A stretch of DNA of 64,000 nt from an uncultured Coriobacteriaceae bacterium (GCA_902778135.1 CACYWP010000002.1:124001-188000), one strand, 5' to 3'. Positions 36,576 to 45,559 are shown, numbered from the stretch's first letter. Numbers and translations: made by a program. The notes: generated from the sequence alone by a model not told the origin.

Positions 36576-37817
36576 CTATCGACCCCATGTCAGCATCTGG
36601 ATGTGATGCGGCAGCCCCTCGACAAACATGGGCATTGCCTCTCCCTGCACCAAGGGACGGGCGTAACGCTCGAAGTCCTCGGTGACGCCCATCCCATCGT
36701 CTCGAATCCACGCATGGGGAACCTTGCGCTCGCGATTTGCCACGCTGGCAATGTCGATCGTGTGGTACTCGATGAGGTAGGGCTGGTCGCTGATGCGCCT
36801 GATGGCGGGAATGACCCCGGTCTTGCCCTCGAAGGCCGCGCGAACGGCCAGACCGCCCAGCGCATACGCCTCGTCGAGGTCGGTGGCACTGGCCAGGTGG
36901 TTGGCGCACCTCTGCAGCGTGGAGAACTCCACGGCCCTCGTCTTGACGCCAAGGCGCTCGGCAGTCAGCGTCGCCAGATAGCGGCTGGCTCCCGAGAGCG
37001 CCGCCTCGTGGCCGAAGGCATCGAGCTTGATCGCACCCGTCGGGGCCTCGGCCATCAGCGTGCCATCGGGCCTGCGGGCACCCTCGGAGACGGCGACCAC
37101 CACCGACTTCATCTCCTTGAGCAGCTCGCCGATGCGCTCGATCAGCGCGTCCTCGGTCACGGGGGACTCGGGAAGCAGGATCAGGTCGGGACAGATGGCA
37201 TGCTCCTGCGAGGCCAGCACCGACGATCCGGCCAGCCATCCCGTGTTGCGCCCCATGATCTCGACGAAGGTGACGTTGCGCAGGTCGTACACGCTGGAGT
37301 CGCGCCCTATCTCGGCCACGGAGGTGGCGATGAACTTCGCAGCGCTGCCATAACCGGGCGTATGGTCGGTACCCTCGAGGTCGTTGTCGATCGTCTTGGG
37401 GATGCCCACGAAGCGGATGCCGCTGCCCTCCCGGGCACCATAGGCGGAGAGCTTCGAGATGGTGTCCATCGAGTCGTTGCCGCCGATGTAGAGCACCGAC
37501 CCGATCCTGCTGCGGTCGAACAGGTCGAACAGCAGCTCGTAGGGACGCTCGTCCTGCTCGGGGGTGGGCAGCTTGTAGCGGCAGCTGCCCAGGTAGCTCG
37601 AAGGCGTCTGGCGCAGCAACTGCACGTCGACCGGCCCGCCCAACGCATAGGTCAGGTCGAGCAGCTTGTTGTCAAAGAGTCCCTCGATGCCGTAGCGCAT
37701 GCCCAGGACCCCGGCCCCCAGGCTGCGGGCGGTTTCGAAGACCCCCGCCAGACTCGAGTTGATGGCTGCCGTCGGTCCGCCCGACTGTCCCACCAGGACG
37801 TTGTGGCTCCCTGCCAT
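36576..37817 (-). CDS. 6-phosphofructokinase, probably pyrophosphate-dependent
   Basis: Phosphorylates fructose-6-phosphate in glycolysis. The 413-residue protein has the PfkA fold: GQSGGPTAAINSS, GGNDSMDT (112-119), GIPKTIDND (138-146) and MGRNTGW. ATP enzymes carry Gly-Gly-Asp-Gly and a Gly at the position before TIDND. Here Asp115 and Lys141 occupy the two positions that block ATP and mark PPi-dependent enzymes. With Fbp in the same window, this could make the step reversible. It follows coaD by 91 bases. Confidence 0.9.
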   Translation of the reverse strand: MAGSHNVLVGQSGGPTAAINSSLAGVFETARSLGAGVLGMRYGIEGLFDNKLLDLTYALGGPVDVQLLRQTPSSYLGSCRYKLPTPEQDERPYELLFDLFDRSRIGSVLYIGGNDSMDTISKLSAYGAREGSGIRFVGIPKTIDNDLEGTDHTPGYGSAAKFIATSVAEIGRDSSVYDLRNVTFVEIMGRNTGWLAGSSVLASQEHAICPDLILLPESPVTEDALIERIGELLKEMKSVVVAVSEGARRPDGTLMAEAPTGAIKLDAFGHEAALSGASRYLATLTAERLGVKTRAVEFSTLQRCANHLASATDLDEAYALGGLAVRAAFEGKTGVIPAIRRISDQPYLIEYHTIDIASVANRERKVPHAWIRDDGMGVTEDFERYARPLVQGEAMPMFVEGLPHHIQMLTWGR

Positions 37818-37908
37818 GTCTCCCCCTCGCTCACGTCGGCCGCGCTTGCCGTGTCGTGGCCGATGACATCCAGTAGCGTCGCCATGTCAGGCCATGGCGC
37901 TCGGGCCG

Positions 37909-38427
37909 TCACCGTTCGACGGCGTAATGCTCGTGCAGCTTCGCGGCAACGCAGACGGGAACGAGCGTGCTGACGTCGCTGCCCAGTGATGCCAGCTCTC
38001 GCACGATGCTCGAGGACACGTACCCGTAGCCCGGGTTGCTCATCACGAAGACGCTCTCGAGGTCGGGTGCCAGATGGGCGTTGAGGTCAGCCTGCTGCAG
38101 CTCGTACTCGAAATCGGTCATGGCTCGCAGGCCCTTCACGACTCCGCCGGCTCCCAGCTCGCGGCAGAAGTCCACCAGCAGGCCACGGAAGGGCAGCACC
38201 TGGATGCCTGCCAGCGAGCTGACGCCCAGCTCGTCGAGCGCCTCCCGCAACAGGTCGACGCGCTCCTCGAGGGTGAAGGTCGTTCCGACGCCATTCTTGG
38301 AACGAGACTCGGCAACGGCCACCGTGACGCGCGGAAAGAGGTGTCGCGCCCGGTTGATGACGTCGATGTGGCCCAAGGTCACCGGATCGAACGTGCCGGG
38401 CACCACGACATGCTGGATATGGTTCAT
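37909..38427 (-). CDS. coaD: Pantetheine-phosphate adenylyltransferase
   Basis: Transfers AMP to 4'-phosphopantetheine in coenzyme A synthesis; CoA in turn supplies the ACP arm. The 172-residue nucleotidyltransferase has PGTFDPVTLGH (10-20) as its T/HxGH site and YVSSSIVREL as the ISSTxVR equivalent. The ATG at 38427 has a GAGGAG ribosome-binding site; the frame extends upstream to 38514 without conserved sequence. rsmD-coaD is a widespread pair. Confidence 0.96.
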   Translation of the reverse strand: MNHIQHVVVPGTFDPVTLGHIDVINRARHLFPRVTVAVAESRSKNGVGTTFTLEERVDLLREALDELGVSSLAGIQVLPFRGLLVDFCRELGAGGVVKGLRAMTDFEYELQQADLNAHLAPDLESVFVMSNPGYGYVSSSIVRELASLGSDVSTLVPVCVAAKLHEHYAVER

Positions 38428-38501
38428 AAGCGACAACTCCTCTAGGCATCCCCATGGGACCACAGGGACATCATAGCGCTGACATCTCGCACAAAGAAGG
38501 T

Positions 38502-39074
38502 TCACGCCTCCCATCGTAGCAGGGTGACCGCCGTCGTCTTTCGTTCCCGGTGCCTCACGACCTCAGCGCCCGGCAGCTCGAGCTCCGACGACCCCGTGGC
38601 ATGCTCATAGAGGACGAGCGCGCCATCGGCCAGCTGCCCGTGCTCCCGCAGGTTCCGGACGAGACCAGACACCGCCTCGGACTCGTCCGCGTACGGTGGG
38701 TCCAGCACGACCAGGGAGAAGGGACCACCCATGACGGCGCCTCGCGCAGCCAGCGCGAAGACGTCGCCGACCTGGACTTGCGCCATCGCCGAACTCGCGC
38801 CGAGCGTCTTGGCGTTTCCTCGGACGATGCCTGCCGTACGACGGTCCCGCTCGACGAAGGTGCACGACGATGCGCCGCGCGAGAGCAGCTCCAGCCCGAT
38901 GGCACCCGACCCCGCGAAGGCGTCAAGCACGACCACGTCGGAAAGGTCAAGGTCAAATGCCGAGAGCACCATGGAGGCGATGGACTCTCGCGTGCGGTCG
39001 GTCGTCGGACGGGTGTTGCGCCCCTCCGGTGTGCTCAGCGCGCGACCTCGCCATATGCCTCCCACGATGCGCAT
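38502..39074 (-). CDS. rsmD: 16S rRNA (guanine966-N2)-methyltransferase
   Basis: Methylates G966 of 16S rRNA with SAM. A 190-residue Rossmann methyltransferase beginning MRIVGGIWRGR. It has the family-specific RPTTDRTRES, the SAM site VVLDAFAGSGAIGLE and the catalytic LDPPY. It sits between recG and coaD on one strand. Confidence 0.95.
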   Translation of the reverse strand: MRIVGGIWRGRALSTPEGRNTRPTTDRTRESIASMVLSAFDLDLSDVVVLDAFAGSGAIGLELLSRGASSCTFVERDRRTAGIVRGNAKTLGASSAMAQVQVGDVFALAARGAVMGGPFSLVVLDPPYADESEAVSGLVRNLREHGQLADGALVLYEHATGSSELELPGAEVVRHRERKTTAVTLLRWEA

Positions 39075-39140
39075 GTGCCGCTCCCCTCCTCCGTCACGCG
39101 GGCAAGCCGTCGTCCGCGAACACCGCTCACCGATGACACG

Positions 39141-41303
39141 CTATACGCGTCCGGCCTCTTGGAAATAGACCCCAAACCGATCCTGGACCTCGAGCGCCAA
39201 GGCCCCGTTCTCGGGCATCGAGAGCGACGGGTCCTCGCGCGCGAGCTCGCGTGCGTCCTCATGGGCGGCCTGGACCAGGTCAAAGTCCGAACCCAAGTCG
39301 ACGACGCGAAGGCTGACGCCTCCCGACTGCCGATACCCCAGCACCTCTCCCTCGTGGCGCAGCCTGAGGTCCAGCTCCGCAAGCTCGAAGCCGTCAGACG
39401 TCGCCTCGAGCGCATCGAGGCGTGTGCGTGCGGGAGACCCCTTCTTCGCCGCGCAGGCCAGGTAGACCGTACCCGGCACGTCCCCGCGTCCGACGCGGCC
39501 GCGCAGCTGATGCAGTGTCGCCAAGCCGAAGCGGTCCGCATCCATCACCAGCATGACCGTGGCGTTTGGGACGTCGACACCCACCTCGATGACGGTCGTC
39601 GAGACGAGCACCTGCGTCTCGCCGGAGCGGAACCGGCTCATCACCTCGTCCTTCTCAGTCGCGGACTGGCGGCCATGCAACAGCGCGACGTTCAGGTCAG
39701 CGAAGGTGGTCTTCGAGAGGCTCTCGTAGGTGTGGGTAGCCGAATGCAGCTGGGACGCCCCGGAGCGCGAGGCCTCGGGAACGTCGTCCAGGTCCGAGTC
39801 GTCGTCGCTGTCCTCCACGAGGGGGCAGATAACATAGGCCTGATGCCCCGCGTCGACCGCCTCGCGAATGGCGGTCCACGCGACGTCGAGGTTCTCCGGG
39901 GCCAGCCCGTGCGTGGTGATGCCCGCCCCGGGTCGGGGACGGTGCGTGATGCGCGAGCACGAGAGGTCGCCATAGACCGAGAGCGCCAAGGTCCGTGGGA
40001 TGGGCGTCGCCGTCATGGACAGCAGGTCGGCGCCAGCCCCCTTGCGGCGCAGCGCCGCCCTCTGATCGACGCCGAAGCGGTGCTGCTCGTCGATGACGAC
40101 CAACGAGAGGTGCGAGAACTCGATGTCGTCGGATAGGATGGCGGTCGTGCCGAAGGTGACGGTGCAGGCGCCCGATGCGATGCGCCCGCAGGCGAGGGCG
40201 CGCTCGTCCGGGGGCGTCGAGCCAGTCACCAGGGCCCAGGAGATGCCGGCCGCATCCAGCAGGGGCCCCAGCTTCTCGGCATACTGGCGCGCCAGCACCG
40301 AGGTCGGCGCCATGACGGCAGCCTGGCTGCCCGTGTCGGCCACGGCGGCCAGCGCAACGGCTGCCACCGCGGTCTTTCCCGTGCCGACGTCACCCAGCAG
40401 CAGGCGATTCATCACCTGCGGTTCGGCCATGTCGTCCAGGATCTCCCGTGCGGCCTGCCTCTGCTCTTCCTTCAGCCGGAACGGCAGCGCCGCGAGCAGG
40501 GCGCGCATGGTGGGCCCGTCTATCTTGTGTGTCGTGGGGCTGATGCCGGCAAGCGAGAGCCGCTGTCGTATGAGCAGGGCAAGCTGCAGGCACAGGAGCT
40601 CGTCATAGGCGAGCCTTCGCCTGGCCGGCTCCTTGGCGGGCATGCCAAGGGGGAAATGGACCTGCCTCAGGGCACGGGCCTCGCTCATCAGGGCCCTGCG
40701 TGCCACGAGGCGCGCAGGGAGGAAGTCGCATACGTCCCCGACATCGGCCAGCGCCGCAGCGACGATGCGCCTCATCCAAGAGGCCGTTATCCCCTCGCCG
40801 ACCGAGTGGACGGGCAGCACGCGCGCATAGCTGCCCCCCTGCTCGCCAGAGGAGAGCACCTCATAGAACGGGGCCTTCATCTGCTTGAACCCGTAGGCGA
40901 AGGTGACCTTTCCCGACAGCGCGACCGTATCCCCCGCGTGCACCGTGTCGGCGATCCATGGCTGTCTGAAGAAGGTTGCCTGGATGACGCCGCTGTCGTC
41001 CAGCACGTACATCTCGACTATCTGCATGCGCGGACGCGGCCGTTTCAGCGTCACCTTGTCGACGGTGCCAACGACGGTGACCTCCTGGCCGACGTCGGCC
41101 ATCGCGATCCTGACCGTGTGCGTGAAGTCGAGGTAGCGGTGCGGCACGTGCAGCAACAGGTCGCGCACGCGCTCTATGCCCAGGCGGTCGAGGGCCTTTG
41201 CCCTCGCTCCCGAGACATAACGCAACCGCCCCACATCATCGGCGAGGGAGCACGAGCGCGTCAGGCGCTCGGCAGCCGGGCCGATGCTGGGGGCGGTCGT
41301 CAT
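39141..41303 (-). CDS. recG: ATP-dependent DNA helicase RecG
   Basis: Branch-migrating helicase that remodels stalled forks and Holliday junctions. The 720 residues have an N-terminal wedge OB domain (about 60-160) and helicase motifs GDVGTGKTAVA, VVIDEQHRFG (DEQH box), SMTATPIPRTLALSVYGD and QLRGRVGRG. The ATG at 41303 is the start; the open frame before it overlaps the fakA end in a low-complexity Ser/Arg stretch. It follows fakA by 16 bases, as yloV-recG does in Bacillus. Confidence 0.97.
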   Translation of the reverse strand: MTTAPSIGPAAERLTRSCSLADDVGRLRYVSGARAKALDRLGIERVRDLLLHVPHRYLDFTHTVRIAMADVGQEVTVVGTVDKVTLKRPRPRMQIVEMYVLDDSGVIQATFFRQPWIADTVHAGDTVALSGKVTFAYGFKQMKAPFYEVLSSGEQGGSYARVLPVHSVGEGITASWMRRIVAAALADVGDVCDFLPARLVARRALMSEARALRQVHFPLGMPAKEPARRRLAYDELLCLQLALLIRQRLSLAGISPTTHKIDGPTMRALLAALPFRLKEEQRQAAREILDDMAEPQVMNRLLLGDVGTGKTAVAAVALAAVADTGSQAAVMAPTSVLARQYAEKLGPLLDAAGISWALVTGSTPPDERALACGRIASGACTVTFGTTAILSDDIEFSHLSLVVIDEQHRFGVDQRAALRRKGAGADLLSMTATPIPRTLALSVYGDLSCSRITHRPRPGAGITTHGLAPENLDVAWTAIREAVDAGHQAYVICPLVEDSDDDSDLDDVPEASRSGASQLHSATHTYESLSKTTFADLNVALLHGRQSATEKDEVMSRFRSGETQVLVSTTVIEVGVDVPNATVMLVMDADRFGLATLHQLRGRVGRGDVPGTVYLACAAKKGSPARTRLDALEATSDGFELAELDLRLRHEGEVLGYRQSGGVSLRVVDLGSDFDLVQAAHEDARELAREDPSLSMPENGALALEVQDRFGVYFQEAGRV

Positions 41304-41319
41304 CAGCTGTCGTTCCGGG

Positions 41320-42987
41320 CTACTCGATCGAGAAGACCACGGGATAGAGCGGCTGCTCGCCGCGATGGGAGTCGATCTCCAGGTCGGGCTGGGCCTCCGA
41401 GATGGCCTCCAGCAGCTCCTCGAACGCCTCGTCGGGAAGGTCGGAGCCGGCAAGGATGGTCAGCGTGTCGCCTTCCTCGTCCTCCTGCATCTTGTTGATG
41501 ACGCGTACGGTGACGTCGGCAACGTCGGAGCCCACGACCGTGATGGCACCACCCTCGATGCCCATGACATCGCCGGCATGGATGGGCGAGCCGTCCGCCG
41601 CCTGGGAGTCGCGAACCGCCGTGGTGACCTCTCCGTCGCGGACGTCTGCGATGGCATCGCCCATCTCGGCGACGTTGTCCTCCAGCGTGCCCTCCGAGTC
41701 GACGACGAACATCGCGGAGAAGGCCTGCAGCACGGACTTTGTCGGGACGACGGCTGCCTGGCAGCTGTCGCAGGCGCTGGCCGCCGCCTCGGCCGCCATG
41801 CGGATGTTGCCGTTGTTGGGAAGGACGATGACCGCGTCGGCGTTTGCGGACTCGATGGCGGACAGGATGTCGGCCGTGGAGGGGTTCATGGTCTGGCCGC
41901 CCTCGACGACGATGTCGACGCCGAGCGAGCGCAGGATCTCGGCCTGGCCCGAACCTGCGGCGACGGCGACGAAGCCGAGCTGCTTGCGCGGCCCAGCTGC
42001 CTCGTCCTGCTTGTCGGCACGGATGCCCTCGGTGCGCTCCTGTGCCTCGAGGTCCATGTTGTGCACGAACACGTTGAAGATCTGGCCGCGGTGCAGCATG
42101 TGGCGCAGGACGCGGTCGGGACGGTTGGTGTGCACGTGGATCTTGTAGTCGGGGTTGGCGCCCACCAGCAGCTCACAGTCGCCCATGGACGACAGGTAGC
42201 GCAGGTTGGACTCCTCGTCGAACTGCTCGCTGTCCGCATGGAAGAGGAACTCGGTGCAGTAGCGGTACTCCGAGCCCTCCCAGTCGTCATTGATCTCGAT
42301 GTCGACGACATTGGCGACGTGGGCCTTTGCGTCGTCGGAATCGATGGTCGTCTTGAAGTCGGAGATCTCGCCGGCCTTGCCCTCGTAGGCATTGACGAAG
42401 GCCTCCATGAAGGTGGCCAGGCCGAAGGCGCCGGAGTCGACGACGCCGTTCTCCTTCAGGACGGGCAGCAGGTCGGGGGTGCGCGCCACTGACTCATACG
42501 CCTCGATGACCAGGGCGTCCAGCATCTCGGGGACGGTGATCTTTGCCTTCTCCAGCTGGTCGGCACGGTTCGAGACGTCGCGCAGGACGGTGAGGATGGT
42601 GCCCTCGACCGGCTTGCGCACGGCCTTGAAGGCGACCTTCACGCCGTTGCGCAGGGCGGACGCGATGTCCTGCGGGGTGGCTCCCGACGGGCGGGCGCCC
42701 ACGAGACCTTCCGCGATGCCACGCAGAATCTGGCTGGTGATGACGCCGGAGTTGCCGCGAGCGCCCATGAGCGACCCGTGCGTGATGGCTGCGGCGATCT
42801 CCTGCATCGTCGCGTCCTTGGGCAGCGCCTCGACCTCCCCCACGACCGTGTTCAGCGTGAGGGACATGTTGGTGCCTGTGTCGCCGTCAGGCACGGGGAA
42901 GACGTTGAGCTTGTTGATCTCCTCGGCCTTGTCAGCGACCACCTGGGCCGCGGCGGGGAAGCAGGTGCGAATGACGGTGGTGATCAT
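41320..42987 (-). CDS. fakA: DAK2-domain fatty acid kinase (FakA/YloV type)
   Basis: Phosphorylates fatty acids bound to a FakB (DegV) carrier, feeding exogenous acyl chains into lipid synthesis with PlsX/PlsY. The 555-residue protein has an N-terminal DAK2 nucleotide domain with LNVFPVPDGDTGTNM (about 28-42) and GARGNSGVI. A middle domain and a C-terminal EDD-like domain end in the family motif PLYPVVFSIE. It is downstream of the Asp23-like gene and upstream of recG, the standard yloU-yloV-recG order. No fakB is in the window. Confidence 0.93.
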   Translation of the reverse strand: MITTVIRTCFPAAAQVVADKAEEINKLNVFPVPDGDTGTNMSLTLNTVVGEVEALPKDATMQEIAAAITHGSLMGARGNSGVITSQILRGIAEGLVGARPSGATPQDIASALRNGVKVAFKAVRKPVEGTILTVLRDVSNRADQLEKAKITVPEMLDALVIEAYESVARTPDLLPVLKENGVVDSGAFGLATFMEAFVNAYEGKAGEISDFKTTIDSDDAKAHVANVVDIEINDDWEGSEYRYCTEFLFHADSEQFDEESNLRYLSSMGDCELLVGANPDYKIHVHTNRPDRVLRHMLHRGQIFNVFVHNMDLEAQERTEGIRADKQDEAAGPRKQLGFVAVAAGSGQAEILRSLGVDIVVEGGQTMNPSTADILSAIESANADAVIVLPNNGNIRMAAEAAASACDSCQAAVVPTKSVLQAFSAMFVVDSEGTLEDNVAEMGDAIADVRDGEVTTAVRDSQAADGSPIHAGDVMGIEGGAITVVGSDVADVTVRVINKMQEDEEGDTLTILAGSDLPDEAFEELLEAISEAQPDLEIDSHRGEQPLYPVVFSIE

Positions 42988-43041
42988 ATTGAAAAGTCCT
43001 CGGTTCCTTTGTTGTTCGCCTCGGTACCTCGGTGGGTCTCG

Positions 43042-43389
43042 CTATCGACTGGTGCGCATGCCCTCGATGTGGACACGCACGTTGACATCCTCCAGCTCGG
43101 CGATGCGACCAAGCAGGAACTTGACGGAACTGACCAGGTTGGACGAGATGACAGCCATGTTGACGCCCTGCTCGACGACCACGTGCAGGTCGACGACCAG
43201 ATGGCCGTCCTCGGCCGACACGTCGACGCCCCTGCTCAGGCGCGCCGTGGGCAGGAGACGCGTGACGCCCTCCTCCTGATCGGTGACAGCCATGCCCACC
43301 ACGCCATAGCACTCCAGGGCGGCGTAGCCCGCGAGGTCGGCGATGCAGTCGTTGGAAACCTTGAGGTTCCCGGGTATGACCTTGGCCAT
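43042..43389 (-). CDS. Asp23/Gls24-family protein (YloU type)
   Basis: A 115-residue member of the alkaline-shock/envelope-stress family, with the signature SNDCIADLAGYAALECYGVVGM and a C-terminal VNVRVHIEGM. The exact biochemical role is unknown; family members associate with the membrane or envelope stress. The ATG at 43389 has a GAGGAGA ribosome-binding site. A TATACT -10 box (43477-43472, minus) about 85 bases upstream lacks a good -35. It leads the fakA-recG transcript and is divergent from rpmB, as in Bacillus. Confidence 0.9.
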   Translation of the reverse strand: MAKVIPGNLKVSNDCIADLAGYAALECYGVVGMAVTDQEEGVTRLLPTARLSRGVDVSAEDGHLVVDLHVVVEQGVNMAVISSNLVSSVKFLLGRIAELEDVNVRVHIEGMRTSR

Positions 43390-43704
43390 GCTGTGTCTCC
43401 TCTCGCCTTGCGTGGACCCGGACGGGTCCATGTGGTTTGTCGCTTTCGCAACCGTTGCACAGTCGATAGACAGTATATCTCAGTCGGGCAAAGCGGGACC
43501 GAGAAGGACACGGGTCATACCGACTTGTCACAGGTGCGCAACATGCACACACCCCGTGGCACCCCATCCTGTGGTCGGCTACAAAACTCCCACAAGAACT
43601 GGCAGTATTCGCTTGCAAGGGACGCACTCTGTGCTAAAGTGGTTAGGCTTTTGTAAGTTGTCGGCGCCAAGCGCGACCGGCGCCGCCCTATGGAGGTCTG
43701 AGTC
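43390..43704. other. Divergent intergenic region between the Asp23-like gene and rpmB
   Basis: About 315 bases holding the minus-strand -10 box of the Asp23-like gene near 43475 and the rpmB promoter at 43613-43640. Nothing else recognisable: no RNA gene, no repeat, and no small coding frame with a ribosome-binding site. Confidence 0.5.
43613..43640 (+). promoter_or_regulatory. rpmB promoter
   Basis: TTGCAA at 43613-43618 and TAAAGT at 43635-43640 are 16 bases apart, and the -10 is extended by TGC. Transcription would start near 43647, about 58 bases before rpmB. Confidence 0.65.
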
Positions 43705-43905
43705 ATGTCTAAGGTATGCGATATCTGCGGCAAGCACGCCGTTGCTGGTCGTTCCATCAGCCACTCCCACCGCACCGTGAACCGCAAGTTCAAGCCGAAC
43801 ATCCAGCGCGTCACCGTGTTCAAGGACGGCCGCGCCCAGAAGATGAACGTCTGCACCCGTTGCCTGAAGAAGGGCAACATCGCCCGCACCCCGCAGCAGG
43901 CGTAA
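43705..43905 (+). CDS. rpmB: 50S ribosomal protein L28
   Basis: A 66-residue ribosomal protein, MSKVCDICGKHAV..., with a zinc knuckle CDIC...CTRC (Cys5, 8, 50 and 53 approximately), so it is the zinc-binding form. It also has SHSHRTVNRKFKPNIQ. It has its own promoter and terminator and stands divergent from the Asp23-fakA-recG operon, the position known from Bacillus. Confidence 0.97.
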   Translation: MSKVCDICGKHAVAGRSISHSHRTVNRKFKPNIQRVTVFKDGRAQKMNVCTRCLKKGNIARTPQQA

Positions 43906-43932
43906 GCCAAGCGTCTCATCATCGAGCGAACG

Positions 43933-43954
43933 AAGGCCCCGCAAGGGGCCTTTT
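43933..43954 (+). terminator. rpmB terminator
   Basis: AAGGCCCC and GGGGCCTT form an 8-bp stem around GCAA, directly followed by a T run (43951-43954). Classical rho-independent terminator 28 bases after the stop. Confidence 0.92.
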
Positions 43955-44026
43955 CGCGTTGGCGAGGCGTTGCGGTCGCAACGCGTGCCATCCAACCCGC
44001 GGATCGCGCGCCACCGGATGGATGCT

Positions 44027-45394
44027 CTACCGCATGAGGAACGCCGCCACCGTCCCCGCATGACAGACGACGGTCGCATCCTCGGACTCCACGACGTTCG
44101 ACACCCCCTCGTCTGCCAGCATCCCAAGCCTGCGACGGTCCAGGTCCCAATGCATCCCCCACTCTGACAGCGTGGCACCATCTCCCAGCGGTATGACCGA
44201 GAAGGTCGCTCCGACTGCGTCAGGCTCGCTGCCCACATTCCAGCTCTCGCATCCCCCCTCCGAGAGGATGCGGCACACGAACCCGTCCTCCACAATCTGC
44301 GAGTGGGCCTCGGCTGCCGAGACGACCCGCCCCAGCACCGCCAGTGCGTGGTCTGGTCTGCCACCCGATGCGCAGGTCACGGTCAGGCGCAGCGCCTTGC
44401 CACGTCTCGCCGCCTCATGCGAGGCACAGTCGATGGCAAGGGCGAGGTCGGTCGCATACTTCTCCGAGGGATAGCGGATGTCCGTCTTCGCGGCGCCGCT
44501 GGCCCAGGCAAGCGTCTCCGCATCCAACGAGTCGGCGTCCCCACACAGCACGTCGGGCACGACATCGGCATGGCGACAGGCCACCGCCCCGCGGTCTGCG
44601 GCAACTATGTAGTCGCTCTGTGCGGCGAGCCGCGCGACGAGCTCCGGGGAGCTGGGCTGCGGAGACCCGTCGATGACCAGCGCGGCCATGGTCCCATCCA
44701 CCGGACCCGCAGGACGTGCGTAGTCCTCGAGCAGCGCGAGGGACAACTCCCCGTAGCCATGCGCGAGGATGTCGCTGTTGCGTTCGCAGAAGTCGCGGTC
44801 GCGGCCATCGTGGTCGTTGTAGAGGCAGACCGTCTTCAGGCCCATGTCGTGGGCAGTGCGCACCGCAAAGGGCGCGTCCTCGAAGACCCATGTCGTCTGG
44901 GGATCGGTGCCCAAGACCTCCAAGGCGTACCGGTAGGCCTCGGGATGCTCCTTGTCCGAACCGGTCTCGCTCGTCTGGATGACACGCTCGAAGTAGCCCT
45001 CCAGCCCATGGGACGCCAGCGCGACCCGCACCTCGGGCTCGGTCGTCGCCGAGAGGATCAGCATGCGCACGCCAGCATCTGCCAGCTCGTCCAGGAATCG
45101 CCGGCAACCCTCGAAGAGGGGGATGTCATTGACGTAGTGCTCGCGCACCGCCTGGCGCGTCTCTTCCAGGATCTCCTCGCCACTGGACCCGATGCCAAAG
45201 CGCTCATGAAACCAGAAACACATGTCGTCGAAGTTGCAAGCCTCCGCCTCGGCCAGCAGCTCAGGCGTCTTGGGGATGCCGTGCGCATCGAAGGTCTCCT
45301 CCACCAGGGCGTTCCACATCGGCATTGAGTCCACCAAGGTCCCGTCGCAGTCGAAGATGGCTCCGGTGATGGCGTGCGATGTCAAGTGGCTCAT
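44027..45394 (-). CDS. Fusion of HAD-family phosphatase and thiamine pyrophosphokinase
   Basis: A single 455-residue chain with two enzymes. Residues 1-225 are a HAD phosphatase of the beta-phosphoglucomutase-like type: nucleophile motif FDCDGTLVDSMPMWN, then LILSATTEPE, the Lys of GSDKEHPEAY and VFEDAPFAV. Residues about 240-455 are thiamine pyrophosphokinase: DGSPQPSSPE, IVAADRGA, DVLCGDADSLD and CASGGRPDHALAVLG. The kinase turns thiamine into thiamine diphosphate. The phosphatase could dephosphorylate a thiamine precursor or an unrelated sugar phosphate. The gene next to rpmB is where Bacillus has thiN, which supports the kinase call. The ATG at 45394 follows a huge hairpin. Confidence 0.87.
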   Translation of the reverse strand: MSHLTSHAITGAIFDCDGTLVDSMPMWNALVEETFDAHGIPKTPELLAEAEACNFDDMCFWFHERFGIGSSGEEILEETRQAVREHYVNDIPLFEGCRRFLDELADAGVRMLILSATTEPEVRVALASHGLEGYFERVIQTSETGSDKEHPEAYRYALEVLGTDPQTTWVFEDAPFAVRTAHDMGLKTVCLYNDHDGRDRDFCERNSDILAHGYGELSLALLEDYARPAGPVDGTMAALVIDGSPQPSSPELVARLAAQSDYIVAADRGAVACRHADVVPDVLCGDADSLDAETLAWASGAAKTDIRYPSEKYATDLALAIDCASHEAARRGKALRLTVTCASGGRPDHALAVLGRVVSAAEAHSQIVEDGFVCRILSEGGCESWNVGSEPDAVGATFSVIPLGDGATLSEWGMHWDLDRRRLGMLADEGVSNVVESEDATVVCHAGTVAAFLMR

Positions 45395-45429
45395 GGTGGC
45401 TCCCGTATGAGGCGCTGTCGGACTGTGGG

Positions 45430-45497
45430 TATCTGGCCACGTGCCGCACCGGACTGGCGGGGACGCCCGCCAGTCCGGTGCGGCACGTGGCCAGATA
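45430..45497. repeat. Perfect 32-bp inverted repeat with 4-base loop
   Basis: The 32 bases at 45430-45461 are exactly complementary to 45466-45497, with GACG between them. It begins 36 bases upstream of the HAD-thiamine-kinase start and ends before the promoter of the plus-strand FmdB-type gene. There is no T run on either side. Its location between two divergent genes argues against a normal terminator. As RNA it would be a 32-bp duplex; as DNA it could extrude a cruciform. Confidence 0.9.
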
Positions 45498-45530
45498 CGA
45501 TGATACCAGCCGTCCAATGTGTGGATTGTC

Positions 45531-45559
45531 GTGACGCGAGGCGCACGGTTGGGTAAAGT
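45531..45559 (+). promoter_or_regulatory. Candidate promoter of the FmdB-type gene
   Basis: GTGACG (45531-45536) and TAAAGT (45554-45559) stand 17 bases apart, about 45 bases ahead of the ATG at 45604. Each matches the consensus in 4 of 6 positions. Confidence 0.5.

Noticed and set aside
45430..45497. The perfect inverted repeat as a rho-independent terminator or TPP riboswitch
   Set aside because: It lies upstream of both flanking genes and has no T run. None of the conserved thi-box segments can be found.
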